A stretch of DNA of 6,666 nt. Origin: Flavobacterium sp. (GTDB taxonomy: Bacteria; Bacteroidota; Bacteroidia; Flavobacteriales; Flavobacteriaceae). Shown one piece after another: positions 1 to 5,841 of this stretch. The DNA lies in contig JAHRWO010000059.1 of assembly GCA_019105125.1 (NCBI GenBank), positions 1 to 6,666 of the forward strand, read 5' to 3'. Under the pieces are notes generated by a model, which was not told the origin of the DNA, made no database searches, and was given only the letters and a program-made list of their open reading frames with translations. Made by a program: the position numbers and the translations under genes. Every line of letters begins with the position of its first letter. Within the stretch, counting starts at the first letter, position 1.

Positions 1-1761
1 ACTACTCATTCCGCCTTCTAATTCAAAAACTCGGAAATGGGTTGTATCTGCAAGAATTCTTTGATCTGCTTCTGTAGGTTCAAATGGCATATCTACTTCT
101 CTTGCACTTCTGAACTGGTCTGGATTGTTGTTTACATAACGTTTGTCTACCATAAACAAATCGAAAACCATTAAAACTCCTACTGCAATAATCGCCGTAG
201 TTTCTTTCATCATATTTTTTACAAAAAGGAATAAAACGGCAAATGTTAATCCTACAAATAACATCGAACGCAACACATCTGAAGTATATAGTGCTTCACG
301 GTCAATTTTTAAGGTACGAATGAATTCATCTCCATAAGCTTGAGCATACATGGCATCGTTTACTCCAGAGAAATTGAACATTCCTTTGATTAAAAATAAA
401 ACTACTAGAAGTCCGAAAGTAATAGCTCCTGATTTCCAAAGGGCGCTCCATTTTGCTTTTTCATCCTCTTGTTTAAAGAATTGATATAATCCTAATATGG
501 CTAAAGCAGGTACACACAATTCTAAAATCACTTGAATAGAAGAAACGGCTCTAAATTTATCATATAACGGAACGTAATTAATAAAGAAATCGGTTAAAGC
601 ACTGAAATTTTTTCCCCAAGACAGCAATAAAGAAAAAACTGCTCCAGCCAAAAATAAGTATTTGATGTTTCGTTTTTCAACAAAAAAGGCCATTACAAAT
701 AAGAAAAACACTACTACTCCAATATAGGCTGGTGCTGCAACAATAGGCTGATCTCCCCAATACGCTGGTGCATGTTCCACAAAACCTTGAACTTGATCCG
801 CTGGATAGCCTTGGGCTACAAAATTCTGATAGGTTTCAGATTCAATTCCTAAATTTTCATTGTTAGAACCTCCGAATAGTCCTGGTGCAATCAAGTTTAA
901 ACTTTCTGCAATTCCGTAGCTGTATTCGGTGATGTAATCGTAAGACATCGCATTGCTATCCGTCTTTGGAGAACCATCAGGATTGAAAGTTAATTCGCTA
1001 TTGCTTCTGGTAGAAAATTTAGCATATTCCGATGTCGCCATTAGGTTGGTTGCATTAGCTCCAATGGCTAAAATTGCTGCAATAACAAATACTCCAATTA
1101 CTTTTCCTAATTCTTTGAATTCTTTATTTTTAATTGCAATTGCTACATAATACACTCCAATAATTGCCAATAAAAGCAATAAATAATACGTCATTTGGAA
1201 GTGATTAGCATTGATTTCTAATGCAGCAGCCACCATTGTTAGTAAACCTCCGGCAATATATTTTCGTTGGAACACCAATAAAACTCCAGCAACAACCATT
1301 GGCATATAAGCAATAGCATGTGCTTTTGCATTATGCCCAACACCTAAAATAATAATTAAATACGTTGATAATCCAAAGGCTAAAGCCCCGAAAAAGGCTT
1401 TTAATGGATCTACTTTCATTACCATCAATAACACATAAAACCCAAGAAAATAAAGGAATAAATAATCTGCTGGTCTTGGTAAAAAACGTAAAGCATCATC
1501 TAACATTCCGATAACGTCATTTGGATATTTGGCTCCTAATTGATAGGTTGGCATTCCTCCAAAAGCACTATTCGTCCAATAAGGCTCCTCACCTGTTTCT
1601 TTTCTAAAATCAATTTGTTCTTTTGCCATTCCGGTATATTGTACGATATCGGATTGGAAAATTTTTTCTCCTTTTAAAACCGGATAAAAGTAAAATAGTG
1701 AAACTAAGATAAATCCAACCACAACTAATAAGTGGGGATAGAATGCTTTAATGTTCTTCAT
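1..1761 (-). CDS. YfhO-family polytopic membrane protein, C-terminus cut by window start
   Basis: The reverse strand reads open for 587 codons from ATG at 1761 to the window edge with no stop, so the C-terminus is missing; relatives are usually longer than 800 residues. I recognise a Bacteroidota-type YfhO-like protein. It begins with a membrane segment (residues about 9-28), then an external loop with SDIVQYTGM (37-45) and FGGMPTYQLG (67-76), followed by roughly a dozen more hydrophobic segments (about 98-116, 120-140, 147-164, 168-182, 190-210, 219-239, 343-362, 367-381, 410-428, 443-460, 497-515, 521-538). Other conserved-looking stretches are GHNAKAHA (142-149), NANHFQMTYY (184-193) and YWGDQP (334-339). 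In Bacillus, YfhO takes part in glycosylating cell-wall polymers and it resembles GT-C glycosyltransferases; the acidic first loop (Asp38) fits that plan. The role in Bacteroidota is not established. The start lies 19 nt after a -7 box and there is no Shine-Dalgarno. Confidence 0.85.
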   Translation of the reverse strand, partial: MKNIKAFYPHLLVVVGFILVSLFYFYPVLKGEKIFQSDIVQYTGMAKEQIDFRKETGEEPYWTNSAFGGMPTYQLGAKYPNDVIGMLDDALRFLPRPADYLFLYFLGFYVLLMVMKVDPLKAFFGALAFGLSTYLIIILGVGHNAKAHAIAYMPMVVAGVLLVFQRKYIAGGLLTMVAAALEINANHFQMTYYLLLLLAIIGVYYVAIAIKNKEFKELGKVIGVFVIAAILAIGANATNLMATSEYAKFSTRSNSELTFNPDGSPKTDSNAMSYDYITEYSYGIAESLNLIAPGLFGGSNNENLGIESETYQNFVAQGYPADQVQGFVEHAPAYWGDQPIVAAPAYIGVVVFFLFVMAFFVEKRNIKYLFLAGAVFSLLLSWGKNFSALTDFFINYVPLYDKFRAVSSIQVILELCVPALAILGLYQFFKQEDEKAKWSALWKSGAITFGLLVVLFLIKGMFNFSGVNDAMYAQAYGDEFIRTLKIDREALYTSDVLRSMLFVGLTFAVLFLFVKNMMKETTAIIAVGVLMVFDLFMVDKRYVNNNPDQFRSAREVDMPFEPTEADQRILADTTHFRVFELEGGMSS

Positions 1762-1780
1762 ACTATTGCTAAATAAGGTG

Positions 1781-1812
1781 CTAAAGTAACTAAAAAAAGG
1801 ATATCGCTACAA
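1781..1812 (-). promoter_or_regulatory. Probable promoter of the YfhO-like gene
   Basis: On the reverse strand TACTTTAG (1788-1781) matches the Flavobacterium -7 consensus TAnnTTTG at five of its six fixed positions. A TTG (1812-1810) lies 21 nt upstream, within the 17-23 nt spacing known for this promoter class. Transcription would start near 1775, giving a leader of about 14 nt. The -33 element overlaps the hairpin that terminates the upstream DUF4834 gene. Confidence 0.5.
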
Positions 1813-1821
1813 TATCCTTTT
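1795..1821 (-). terminator. Rho-independent terminator of the DUF4834 gene
   Basis: A perfect 10-bp inverted repeat (AAAAGGATAT at 1795-1804, ATATCCTTTT at 1812-1821) has a 7-nt loop. Read on the reverse strand it ends in a run of seven T (1798-1792) and begins 23 nt after the DUF4834 stop codon. It should separate that gene from the YfhO-like gene. On the forward strand the T tract is only four bases. Confidence 0.8.
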
Positions 1822-1844
1822 ATGTAAAGTTGATAAACTAAGAA

Positions 1845-2099
1845 TTATTTTACTTCTTCGTAATCAATGTATTCTCCTACTTCTTTTTTAGGTTTTGGAG
1901 TTGTTTTTGTCGATTGAGAGGCGTTATTGTATTGTTCCTGTTGTTGTCTGTACTGTTCTTGCATTTTTTCTTGCATCTTGTTGACCGCTTTCTGCATTAA
2001 AATTGGGGCAAAAATTCGCATTAAAAACTTAAACAAATAATAAAACAGAATGATGTAAAAAATTGTTTTTACAAAACCTGTAAATGAAGCCATTTCCAT
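1845..2099 (-). CDS. DUF4834 family small membrane protein
   Basis: This 84-residue protein has one hydrophobic segment (about residues 10-32, FVKTIFYIILFYYLFKFLMR). A Gln-rich, probably coiled-coil stretch follows (about 38-58, with EKMQEQYRQQQEQ), then a Thr/Lys/Pro linker and the acidic end GEYIDYEEVK (75-84). The order of membrane anchor, Gln-rich helix and GEYIDYEE tail is what I know of DUF4834 proteins of Flavobacteriia; function is unknown. The helix and tail are probably cytoplasmic. Either ATG at 2099 or the one two codons later (2093) could be used. I keep the first because it lies 19 nt after the -7 box, the same spacing seen at other genes here. It has its own promoter and terminator, so it is probably monocistronic. 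Confidence 0.85.
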   Translation of the reverse strand: MEMASFTGFVKTIFYIILFYYLFKFLMRIFAPILMQKAVNKMQEKMQEQYRQQQEQYNNASQSTKTTPKPKKEVGEYIDYEEVK

Positions 2100-2118
2100 G
2101 CTAATAAAATTTAAAATT

Positions 2119-2151
2119 CAAAAATACAGATATTGGTTGGGAAAACTTCAA
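2119..2151 (-). promoter_or_regulatory. Promoter of the DUF4834 gene
   Basis: The reverse strand carries a perfect TAnnTTTG -7 element, TATTTTTG (2126-2119), with a TTG (2151-2149) 22 nt upstream. The -7 box ends 19 nt before the ATG. It is arranged back to back with the promoter of the barrel gene; the two TTG elements lie 2 nt apart. Confidence 0.65.
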
Positions 2152-2153
2152 AA

Positions 2154-2189
2154 TTGTTTCATAAAATTATGATAAAATAACTAATTTTG
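2154..2189 (+). promoter_or_regulatory. Promoter of the barrel-acyltransferase operon
   Basis: A perfect TAnnTTTG -7 element, TAATTTTG (2182-2189), ends 17 nt before the ATG at 2207. The nearest upstream TTG (2154-2156) is 25 nt away, slightly longer than the usual 17-23 nt, so the -33 assignment is less certain than the -7. Confidence 0.55.
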
Positions 2190-2206
2190 GAGATAAATCT
2201 TTTTTT

Positions 2207-3175
2207 ATGAAATCACTTCAATCCCTTTTTCTTTTATTATTTGGAATTACTGCCCAACTCTCTTTTGGACAATTTACAGATGAAATCAATTCGAATCGTC
2301 CAGGTAAATCTATGATGGCCTATGCTGTTGGAAAAAAAATCATTCAAACCGAAACAGGAGTTACTTATGTTTCAGAAGATCATAATTTATTAGGATATAA
2401 TGCAAATGGGTTTATTGGTGAATTGGATATTCGTTATGGCGTTTGGAAAGAAGAATTAGAGATTATTGGTGAAATCGAGTATCAAAACGACAAATTAACT
2501 AATGGTTTATTCAACGAAAAAAGGAATGGTTTCAAACAGCTTACTTTAGGAGCTAAATTTTTAATCTATGATCCCTTTAAAAATTACGAAGAAAAAGTAA
2601 ATGTATACAGCTGGAAAGCGAATAGAAAATTCAAATGGAGACAATTTATCCCTGCTTTCTCTATGTATGCAGGTGCTAATTTTAGTGTAGGCGACAACCT
2701 TTTTAATTATGCTCCTGAAAATATTAAAGAACCTTCTTTTAGTCCAAAAGTAACTGCAATTGCCCAAAATCACTTTGGTGGAAGATGGGTTTTAGTAACC
2801 AACTTAACTTACGACAAAATAGGAACTGATTTTGCGTCAATAAACTACATCTTAACACTAACCCGTGGATTTAACGCCAAATGGTCAGGTTTTATTGAAA
2901 ACCAAGGGTATTCAGGGGATTATTATAGTGATAGCGTTTTCAGAATAGGTGCTGCATTCTTATTTGATAAAAACATGCAAGTGGATGCTTCAGTAGGAAA
3001 AAACATAAAAGATACTCCCGGACTTTTTAACGCTGGAATTGGTTTTTCTTGGCGTTTTGCTGATCAATACAAAGAAGTAAAACTAGCAAAACCTGGAACG
3101 GAAAGTAAAACCGACAAAAAAGTGAAGAAAAAAGCAGAAAAAGAAGCTAAAAAAAGAAAAGACGCCGTAAAATAA
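2207..3175 (+). CDS. Secreted outer-membrane beta-barrel protein (transporter / phenol MetA-like family)
   Basis: The 322-residue product starts with a clear signal peptide (hydrophobic core LFLLLFGITAQL, likely cleavage after LSFG at residue 21). The mature protein opens with INSNRPG (27-33), typical of the Bacteroidota proteins annotated as 'transporter' or 'putative MetA-pathway of phenol degradation'. It continues as alternating amphipathic strands rich in aromatic residues and Gly, for example QLTLGAKFLIY (111-121), FIPAFSMYAGANFSVG (147-162) and FRIGAAFLF (245-253). The last strand is LFNAGIGFSWRF (273-284). After it comes an unusual 38-residue Lys-rich tail. An outer-membrane barrel is likely; the name 'phenol degradation' should not be taken as a function, and the cargo is unknown. 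It is the first gene of an operon, with the acyltransferase ATG 1 nt after its stop. Confidence 0.75.
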   Translation: MKSLQSLFLLLFGITAQLSFGQFTDEINSNRPGKSMMAYAVGKKIIQTETGVTYVSEDHNLLGYNANGFIGELDIRYGVWKEELEIIGEIEYQNDKLTNGLFNEKRNGFKQLTLGAKFLIYDPFKNYEEKVNVYSWKANRKFKWRQFIPAFSMYAGANFSVGDNLFNYAPENIKEPSFSPKVTAIAQNHFGGRWVLVTNLTYDKIGTDFASINYILTLTRGFNAKWSGFIENQGYSGDYYSDSVFRIGAAFLFDKNMQVDASVGKNIKDTPGLFNAGIGFSWRFADQYKEVKLAKPGTESKTDKKVKKKAEKEAKKRKDAVK

Positions 3176-3176
3176 T

Positions 3177-4295
3177 ATGATAACGATTAAAGAAGCCCTT
3201 ACCAAAAAAGAAATGAAAGATTACGTGATGTTTTCTTTCGAATTGTATAAAAATAATCCTTATTGGATACCTCCTATTATTGCAGATGAGTTAGAAACTT
3301 TCGACAAAACTAAAAATCCGGCTCTTCAATCGGCAGAAGCGCACTTTTATTTGGCTTACAAAAATGGAAAAATTGTTGGAAAAATTGCGGCCATCATCAA
3401 TTGGGAAGAAGTTAAAATTTTAGGGAAAAAGAAAACACGATTTGGTTGGTTTGATGTTATAGATGACATTGAAGTTACCAAAGCTTTATTAGCTAAAGTA
3501 GAAGAATTGGGTAAAAAACACCACATGGATCACATCGAAGGTCCGATGGGATTTTCTAATTTAGATAAAGTAGGAATTCTGAGTGAGGGTTTTGAACAAA
3601 TGGGAAATATGATTACTTGGTACAGTCAACCTTACTATATCACACATTTTGAAAAGCTTGGATATACTAAAGAAAAAGAATATCTTGAGAGTAGCTTTTC
3701 ATTTAATGACATCAATCCTGAATCATTTCAAAAAGCAAGTGAATTGATCAAAAAAAGATACGAATTACGTAGTCTAAATTTCACCAAAACTAAGGATATC
3801 ATGCCTTATGTAGATAAAATGTTTGATCTTTTTAACGATACCTATTCAAAACTACAATCATTTGTTCCAATAAACGATATCCAAAAAGCTTATTTTAAAA
3901 AGAAATACATTGGTTTCATCAATCCGGAATACATCAAATTTATTTTGGATAAAAACAATAATATGATTGCTTTTGCCATTGTGATGCCTGGGTTTGCTAA
4001 TGCCTTAAAAAAGGCTAATGGTAAATTATTTCCTTTTGGTTTTTATCATTTATTACAAGCTAGGAAACATTCAAAAGAAGTCGTTTTTTATCTAATTGGA
4101 GTTAGTCCAGAGTACCAAAGCAAAGGTGTTACCGCAATAATTTTTGATGAATATTACAAAGTGTGTCAAGCAAAAGGAATTGAAACTTGTATTAGAACGC
4201 CTGAATTAGAAGAAAATCATGCCATTCATAATTTATGGAAACATTTTAATTCGAAAATTAACAAAAGAAGAAGAACTTATAAAAAAGAGTTATAA
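3177..4295 (+). CDS. GNAT-like acyltransferase (about 370 aa, probably two GNAT-like halves)
   Basis: This 372-residue soluble protein has no signal peptide. The N-terminal half has a GNAT-like strand pair, FYLAYKNGKIVGKIAAIIN (57-75), then RFGWFDVIDD (88-97) and a conserved-looking EGPMGFSNLDKVGILSEGF (121-139). The C-terminal half has the acyl-CoA-binding-type motif GVSPEYQSKGVTAII (308-322), where Q313-S-K-G316 occupies the usual Q/RxxG position. It ends with ELEENHAIHNLW (343-354) and a basic tail (KINKRRRTYKK). A GNAT-superfamily fold, probably duplicated, is well supported for the C-terminal half and moderately for the N-terminal half. Acyl donor and acceptor cannot be read from sequence. 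The ATG lies 1 nt after the barrel gene's stop, so the two are co-transcribed and possibly translationally coupled. It converges on the alpha-oxoamine synthase gene, which raises the idea of lipid N-acylation. Confidence 0.7.
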   Translation: MITIKEALTKKEMKDYVMFSFELYKNNPYWIPPIIADELETFDKTKNPALQSAEAHFYLAYKNGKIVGKIAAIINWEEVKILGKKKTRFGWFDVIDDIEVTKALLAKVEELGKKHHMDHIEGPMGFSNLDKVGILSEGFEQMGNMITWYSQPYYITHFEKLGYTKEKEYLESSFSFNDINPESFQKASELIKKRYELRSLNFTKTKDIMPYVDKMFDLFNDTYSKLQSFVPINDIQKAYFKKKYIGFINPEYIKFILDKNNNMIAFAIVMPGFANALKKANGKLFPFGFYHLLQARKHSKEVVFYLIGVSPEYQSKGVTAIIFDEYYKVCQAKGIETCIRTPELEENHAIHNLWKHFNSKINKRRRTYKKEL

Positions 4296-4296
4296 C

Positions 4297-4328
4297 AAAA
4301 AAGGGATTCAAATTGAATCCCTTTTTTT
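4297..4328. terminator. Bidirectional rho-independent terminator
   Basis: GGGATTC (4303-4309) and GAATCCC (4315-4321) form a perfect stem around a 5-nt loop, flanked by six A on the left (4297-4302) and seven T on the right (4322-4328). Both strands therefore show hairpin plus U-tract. It sits 1 nt after the acyltransferase stop and 15 nt after the stop of the converging alpha-oxoamine synthase gene, serving both. Confidence 0.9.
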
Positions 4329-4343
4329 GTATTTCAATAAAAA

Positions 4344-5603
4344 TTACTCTACATTTTGAACATTCGCTTCAGCGATTTGCTTGTAAGTTCCGTTTACTAA
4401 TTTTTCACGGATAGCTTCAAAAGCAGCTAAAGTTTCATTGATATCTTCAATAGTGTGTGATGCTGTTGGAATCATTCTCAACAAGATAATTCCTTTTGGA
4501 ATCACTGGATATACTACAATAGAAAGGAAAATTCCATAGTTTTCACGTAAGTCATTTACCATAACCATTGCCTCCGGAATAGAACCTTCTAAATATACTG
4601 GAGTAATACAAGTATTGGTATCCCCAATGTTAAATCCTCTTTCTTTTAATCCGTTTTGTAATGCATTTACGTTATCCCATAATTTATCTTTGATTGAAGA
4701 TGAATTACGCAATAACTCTAAACGTTTTAAAGAACCAATTGTTTGAATCATTGGCAACGCTTTTGCAAACATTTGAGAACGTAAGTTGTATTTTAAATAA
4801 TCTATTACATCTTTATCCGCTGCTACGAAAGCACCAATATTTGCCATTGATTTTGCAAAAGTTGAGAAATACACATCAATTCCATCTTGACAACCTTGCT
4901 CTTCTCCTGCTCCAGCTCCAGTTTTACCCAATGTACCAAAGCCATGCGCATCATCAACTAATAAGCGGAAGTTGTATTTTTTCTTCAAGGCAACAATCTC
5001 TTTTAATTTTCCTTGTTGGCCACGCATTCCAAAAACGCCTTCAGTAATGAATAAGATTCCACCTCCAGTTTCTTCAGCCATTTTAGTTGCTCTCTGAAGG
5101 TTTTTCTCCATACTTTCTAAATCATTGTGTTTGTAGGTAAAACGTTTCCCCATATGCAAACGCACACCGTCAATAATACAAGCATGAGAATCTACGTCAT
5201 AAACAATAATATCATTTTTAGAAACCAATGCATCGATGATAGACACCATTCCTTGGTACCCAAAGTTTAATAAATAAGCCGATTCTTTATGAACAAACTC
5301 TGCTAATTCTTTTTCTAATTGTTCGTGATAATTAGTATGACCACTCATCATTCGAGCCCCCATTGGGTAAGCTGCTCCATATTGTTTTGCTGCTTCTTCG
5401 TCAGCTTTTCTTACTTCTGGGTGGTTTGCTAATCCTAAATAATCATTGATACTCCAGTTCAAAATTTTCTTTCCGTGGAACATCATTCTTGGACCTAATT
5501 CTCCTTCTAATTTTGGAAATACATAATAACCCTCAGCTTGTGAAGCCCATTTTCCTAATGGACCTTTATTGTTTTGAATTCTTTCGAATAAATCTTTTAC
5601 CAT
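4344..5603 (-). CDS. PLP-dependent alpha-oxoamine synthase (serine palmitoyltransferase / cysteate acyltransferase type)
   Basis: The 419-residue protein is a full-length fold-type I alpha-oxoamine synthase. These enzymes condense an amino acid with an acyl thioester and release CO2. Visible elements: NDYLGLANHPEV (53-64), GARMMSGHTNYHEQLE (82-97), DSHACIIDG with the PLP-stacking His140, EGVFGMRG (188-195), VDDAHGFG (216-223) with the PLP-binding Asp/His, the Schiff-base Lys251 in STFAKSMANIGAF, and carboxylate-binding Arg377 in LRMIPTASHT. KBL and BioF share this scaffold. The motif around Lys251 and the context fit better the Bacteroidota enzymes that start sphingolipid (serine) or sulfonolipid/capnine (cysteate) synthesis. 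In Flavobacterium a cysteate fatty acyltransferase of this kind has been reported and linked to gliding. Serine versus cysteate cannot be decided by eye. It is cytoplasmic and monocistronic here. Confidence 0.85.
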   Translation of the reverse strand: MVKDLFERIQNNKGPLGKWASQAEGYYVFPKLEGELGPRMMFHGKKILNWSINDYLGLANHPEVRKADEEAAKQYGAAYPMGARMMSGHTNYHEQLEKELAEFVHKESAYLLNFGYQGMVSIIDALVSKNDIIVYDVDSHACIIDGVRLHMGKRFTYKHNDLESMEKNLQRATKMAEETGGGILFITEGVFGMRGQQGKLKEIVALKKKYNFRLLVDDAHGFGTLGKTGAGAGEEQGCQDGIDVYFSTFAKSMANIGAFVAADKDVIDYLKYNLRSQMFAKALPMIQTIGSLKRLELLRNSSSIKDKLWDNVNALQNGLKERGFNIGDTNTCITPVYLEGSIPEAMVMVNDLRENYGIFLSIVVYPVIPKGIILLRMIPTASHTIEDINETLAAFEAIREKLVNGTYKQIAEANVQNVE

Positions 5604-5630
5604 GATATATTATAGGTGTTTAAAACGAAG

Positions 5631-5638
5631 CAAAAGTA
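5631..5638 (-). promoter_or_regulatory. -7 promoter element of the alpha-oxoamine synthase gene
   Basis: The reverse strand shows TACTTTTG (5638-5631), a perfect TAnnTTTG. It ends 27 nt before the ATG at 5603, predicting a leader of about 22 nt. No TTG lies at the right distance upstream; only a TTC does (5661-5659, spacing 20), so the -33 element is weak or replaced by an activator. Confidence 0.5.
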
Positions 5639-5665
5639 TAAAGAAAAAAGTTTTTATTGAATGAT

Positions 5666-5678
5666 AAAGTTGAACTTT
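5666..5678. other. Short palindrome upstream of the alpha-oxoamine synthase promoter
   Basis: AAAGTT-G-AACTTT is a perfect inverted repeat with 6-bp arms. It lies 27 bp upstream of the -7 box of the reverse-strand gene and 22 bp upstream of the TTG of the forward small-RNA promoter, so a bound regulator could affect both. A chance palindrome is quite possible in such AT-rich DNA. Confidence 0.2.
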
Positions 5679-5700
5679 TTAAATTAAATTCAAAAAAAAC

Positions 5701-5730
5701 TTGTTTATTGCAGAAATGAACTTACATTTG
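5701..5730 (+). promoter_or_regulatory. Canonical Flavobacterium promoter of a small transcription unit
   Basis: TTG (5701-5703), a 19-nt spacer and TACATTTG (5723-5730) match the TTG / TAnnTTTG consensus perfectly at near-ideal spacing. This is the best promoter in the window. Transcription should start about 5735-5737, more than 100 nt before the rdgB ATG, and run into the hairpin at 5769-5797. Confidence 0.65.
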
Positions 5731-5734
5731 CACC

Positions 5735-5798
5735 GAACGACACAGAAATGTGGTTACACGTTCACCTTAAAAGTCGGGGGCTCCACCTCGACTTTTTG
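5735..5798 (+). ncRNA. Candidate small RNA of about 64 nt (or rdgB leader/attenuator)
   Basis: The stretch is bounded by a perfect promoter (5701-5730) and a strong terminator hairpin. It begins with a first fold: GAACG (5735-5739) pairs with CGTTC (5759-5763), enclosing CACA-GAAA-TGTG (5741-5752), a 4-bp stem closed by a GNRA-type GAAA tetraloop, with GTTACA bulged on the 3' side. The second fold is the terminator. rdgB has its own -7 box after this hairpin, so the unit does not look needed merely to express rdgB. I do not recognise a known RNA family. Alternatives are a premature-termination leader of rdgB or a short fortuitous transcript. Confidence 0.4.
5769..5797 (+). terminator. Rho-independent terminator of the candidate small RNA
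   Basis: AAAAGTCG (5769-5776) pairs with CGACTTTT (5789-5796). The stem extends by one G-T and two G-C pairs to 11 bp around a 6-nt loop (GCTCCA, 5780-5785). Five T (5793-5797), then GC and four more T follow. It lies between two forward promoters and 45 nt before the rdgB ATG, with no gene ending just upstream on this strand. Confidence 0.7.
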
Positions 5799-5822
5799 CT
5801 TTTCATACATTTCGTATCTTTG
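5796..5822 (+). promoter_or_regulatory. Promoter of rdgB
   Basis: TATCTTTG (5815-5822) is a perfect TAnnTTTG ending 19 nt before the rdgB ATG. A TTG (5796-5798) in the T tract of the preceding terminator lies 16 nt upstream, one short of the usual range. The predicted leader is about 13 nt. Confidence 0.55.
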
Positions 5823-5841
5823 TTTTTTAAAATCATTTTTC

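Noticed and set aside
143..1150. Small forward ORFs within 143-337 and 953-1150
   Set aside because: They are antisense to the continuous 587-codon YfhO-like reading frame, which has clear membrane-protein composition and conserved motifs.
2561..2773. 70-codon reverse ORF inside the barrel gene
   Set aside because: It is antisense to a well-supported secreted protein and has no promoter box or recognisable domain.
4694..5047. 117-codon forward ORF inside the alpha-oxoamine synthase gene
   Set aside because: It is antisense to the catalytic core of a fully conserved enzyme; its composition is that of a shadow frame.
4344..5603. Assignment of the alpha-oxoamine synthase to biotin synthesis (BioF) or threonine breakdown (KBL)
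   Set aside because: No biotin or threonine dehydrogenase genes are nearby, and the lysine loop differs from the usual KSxGxxGG pattern. The match to the Bacteroidota lipid enzymes is better, though not proven.
5701..5841. N-terminal extension of RdgB by 47 residues from a TTG start
   Set aside because: The extension would cross the promoter and terminator hairpin and has no family similarity. The ATG at 5842 gives the conserved MKLVFASNN start at normal length and lies 19 nt after a -7 box.
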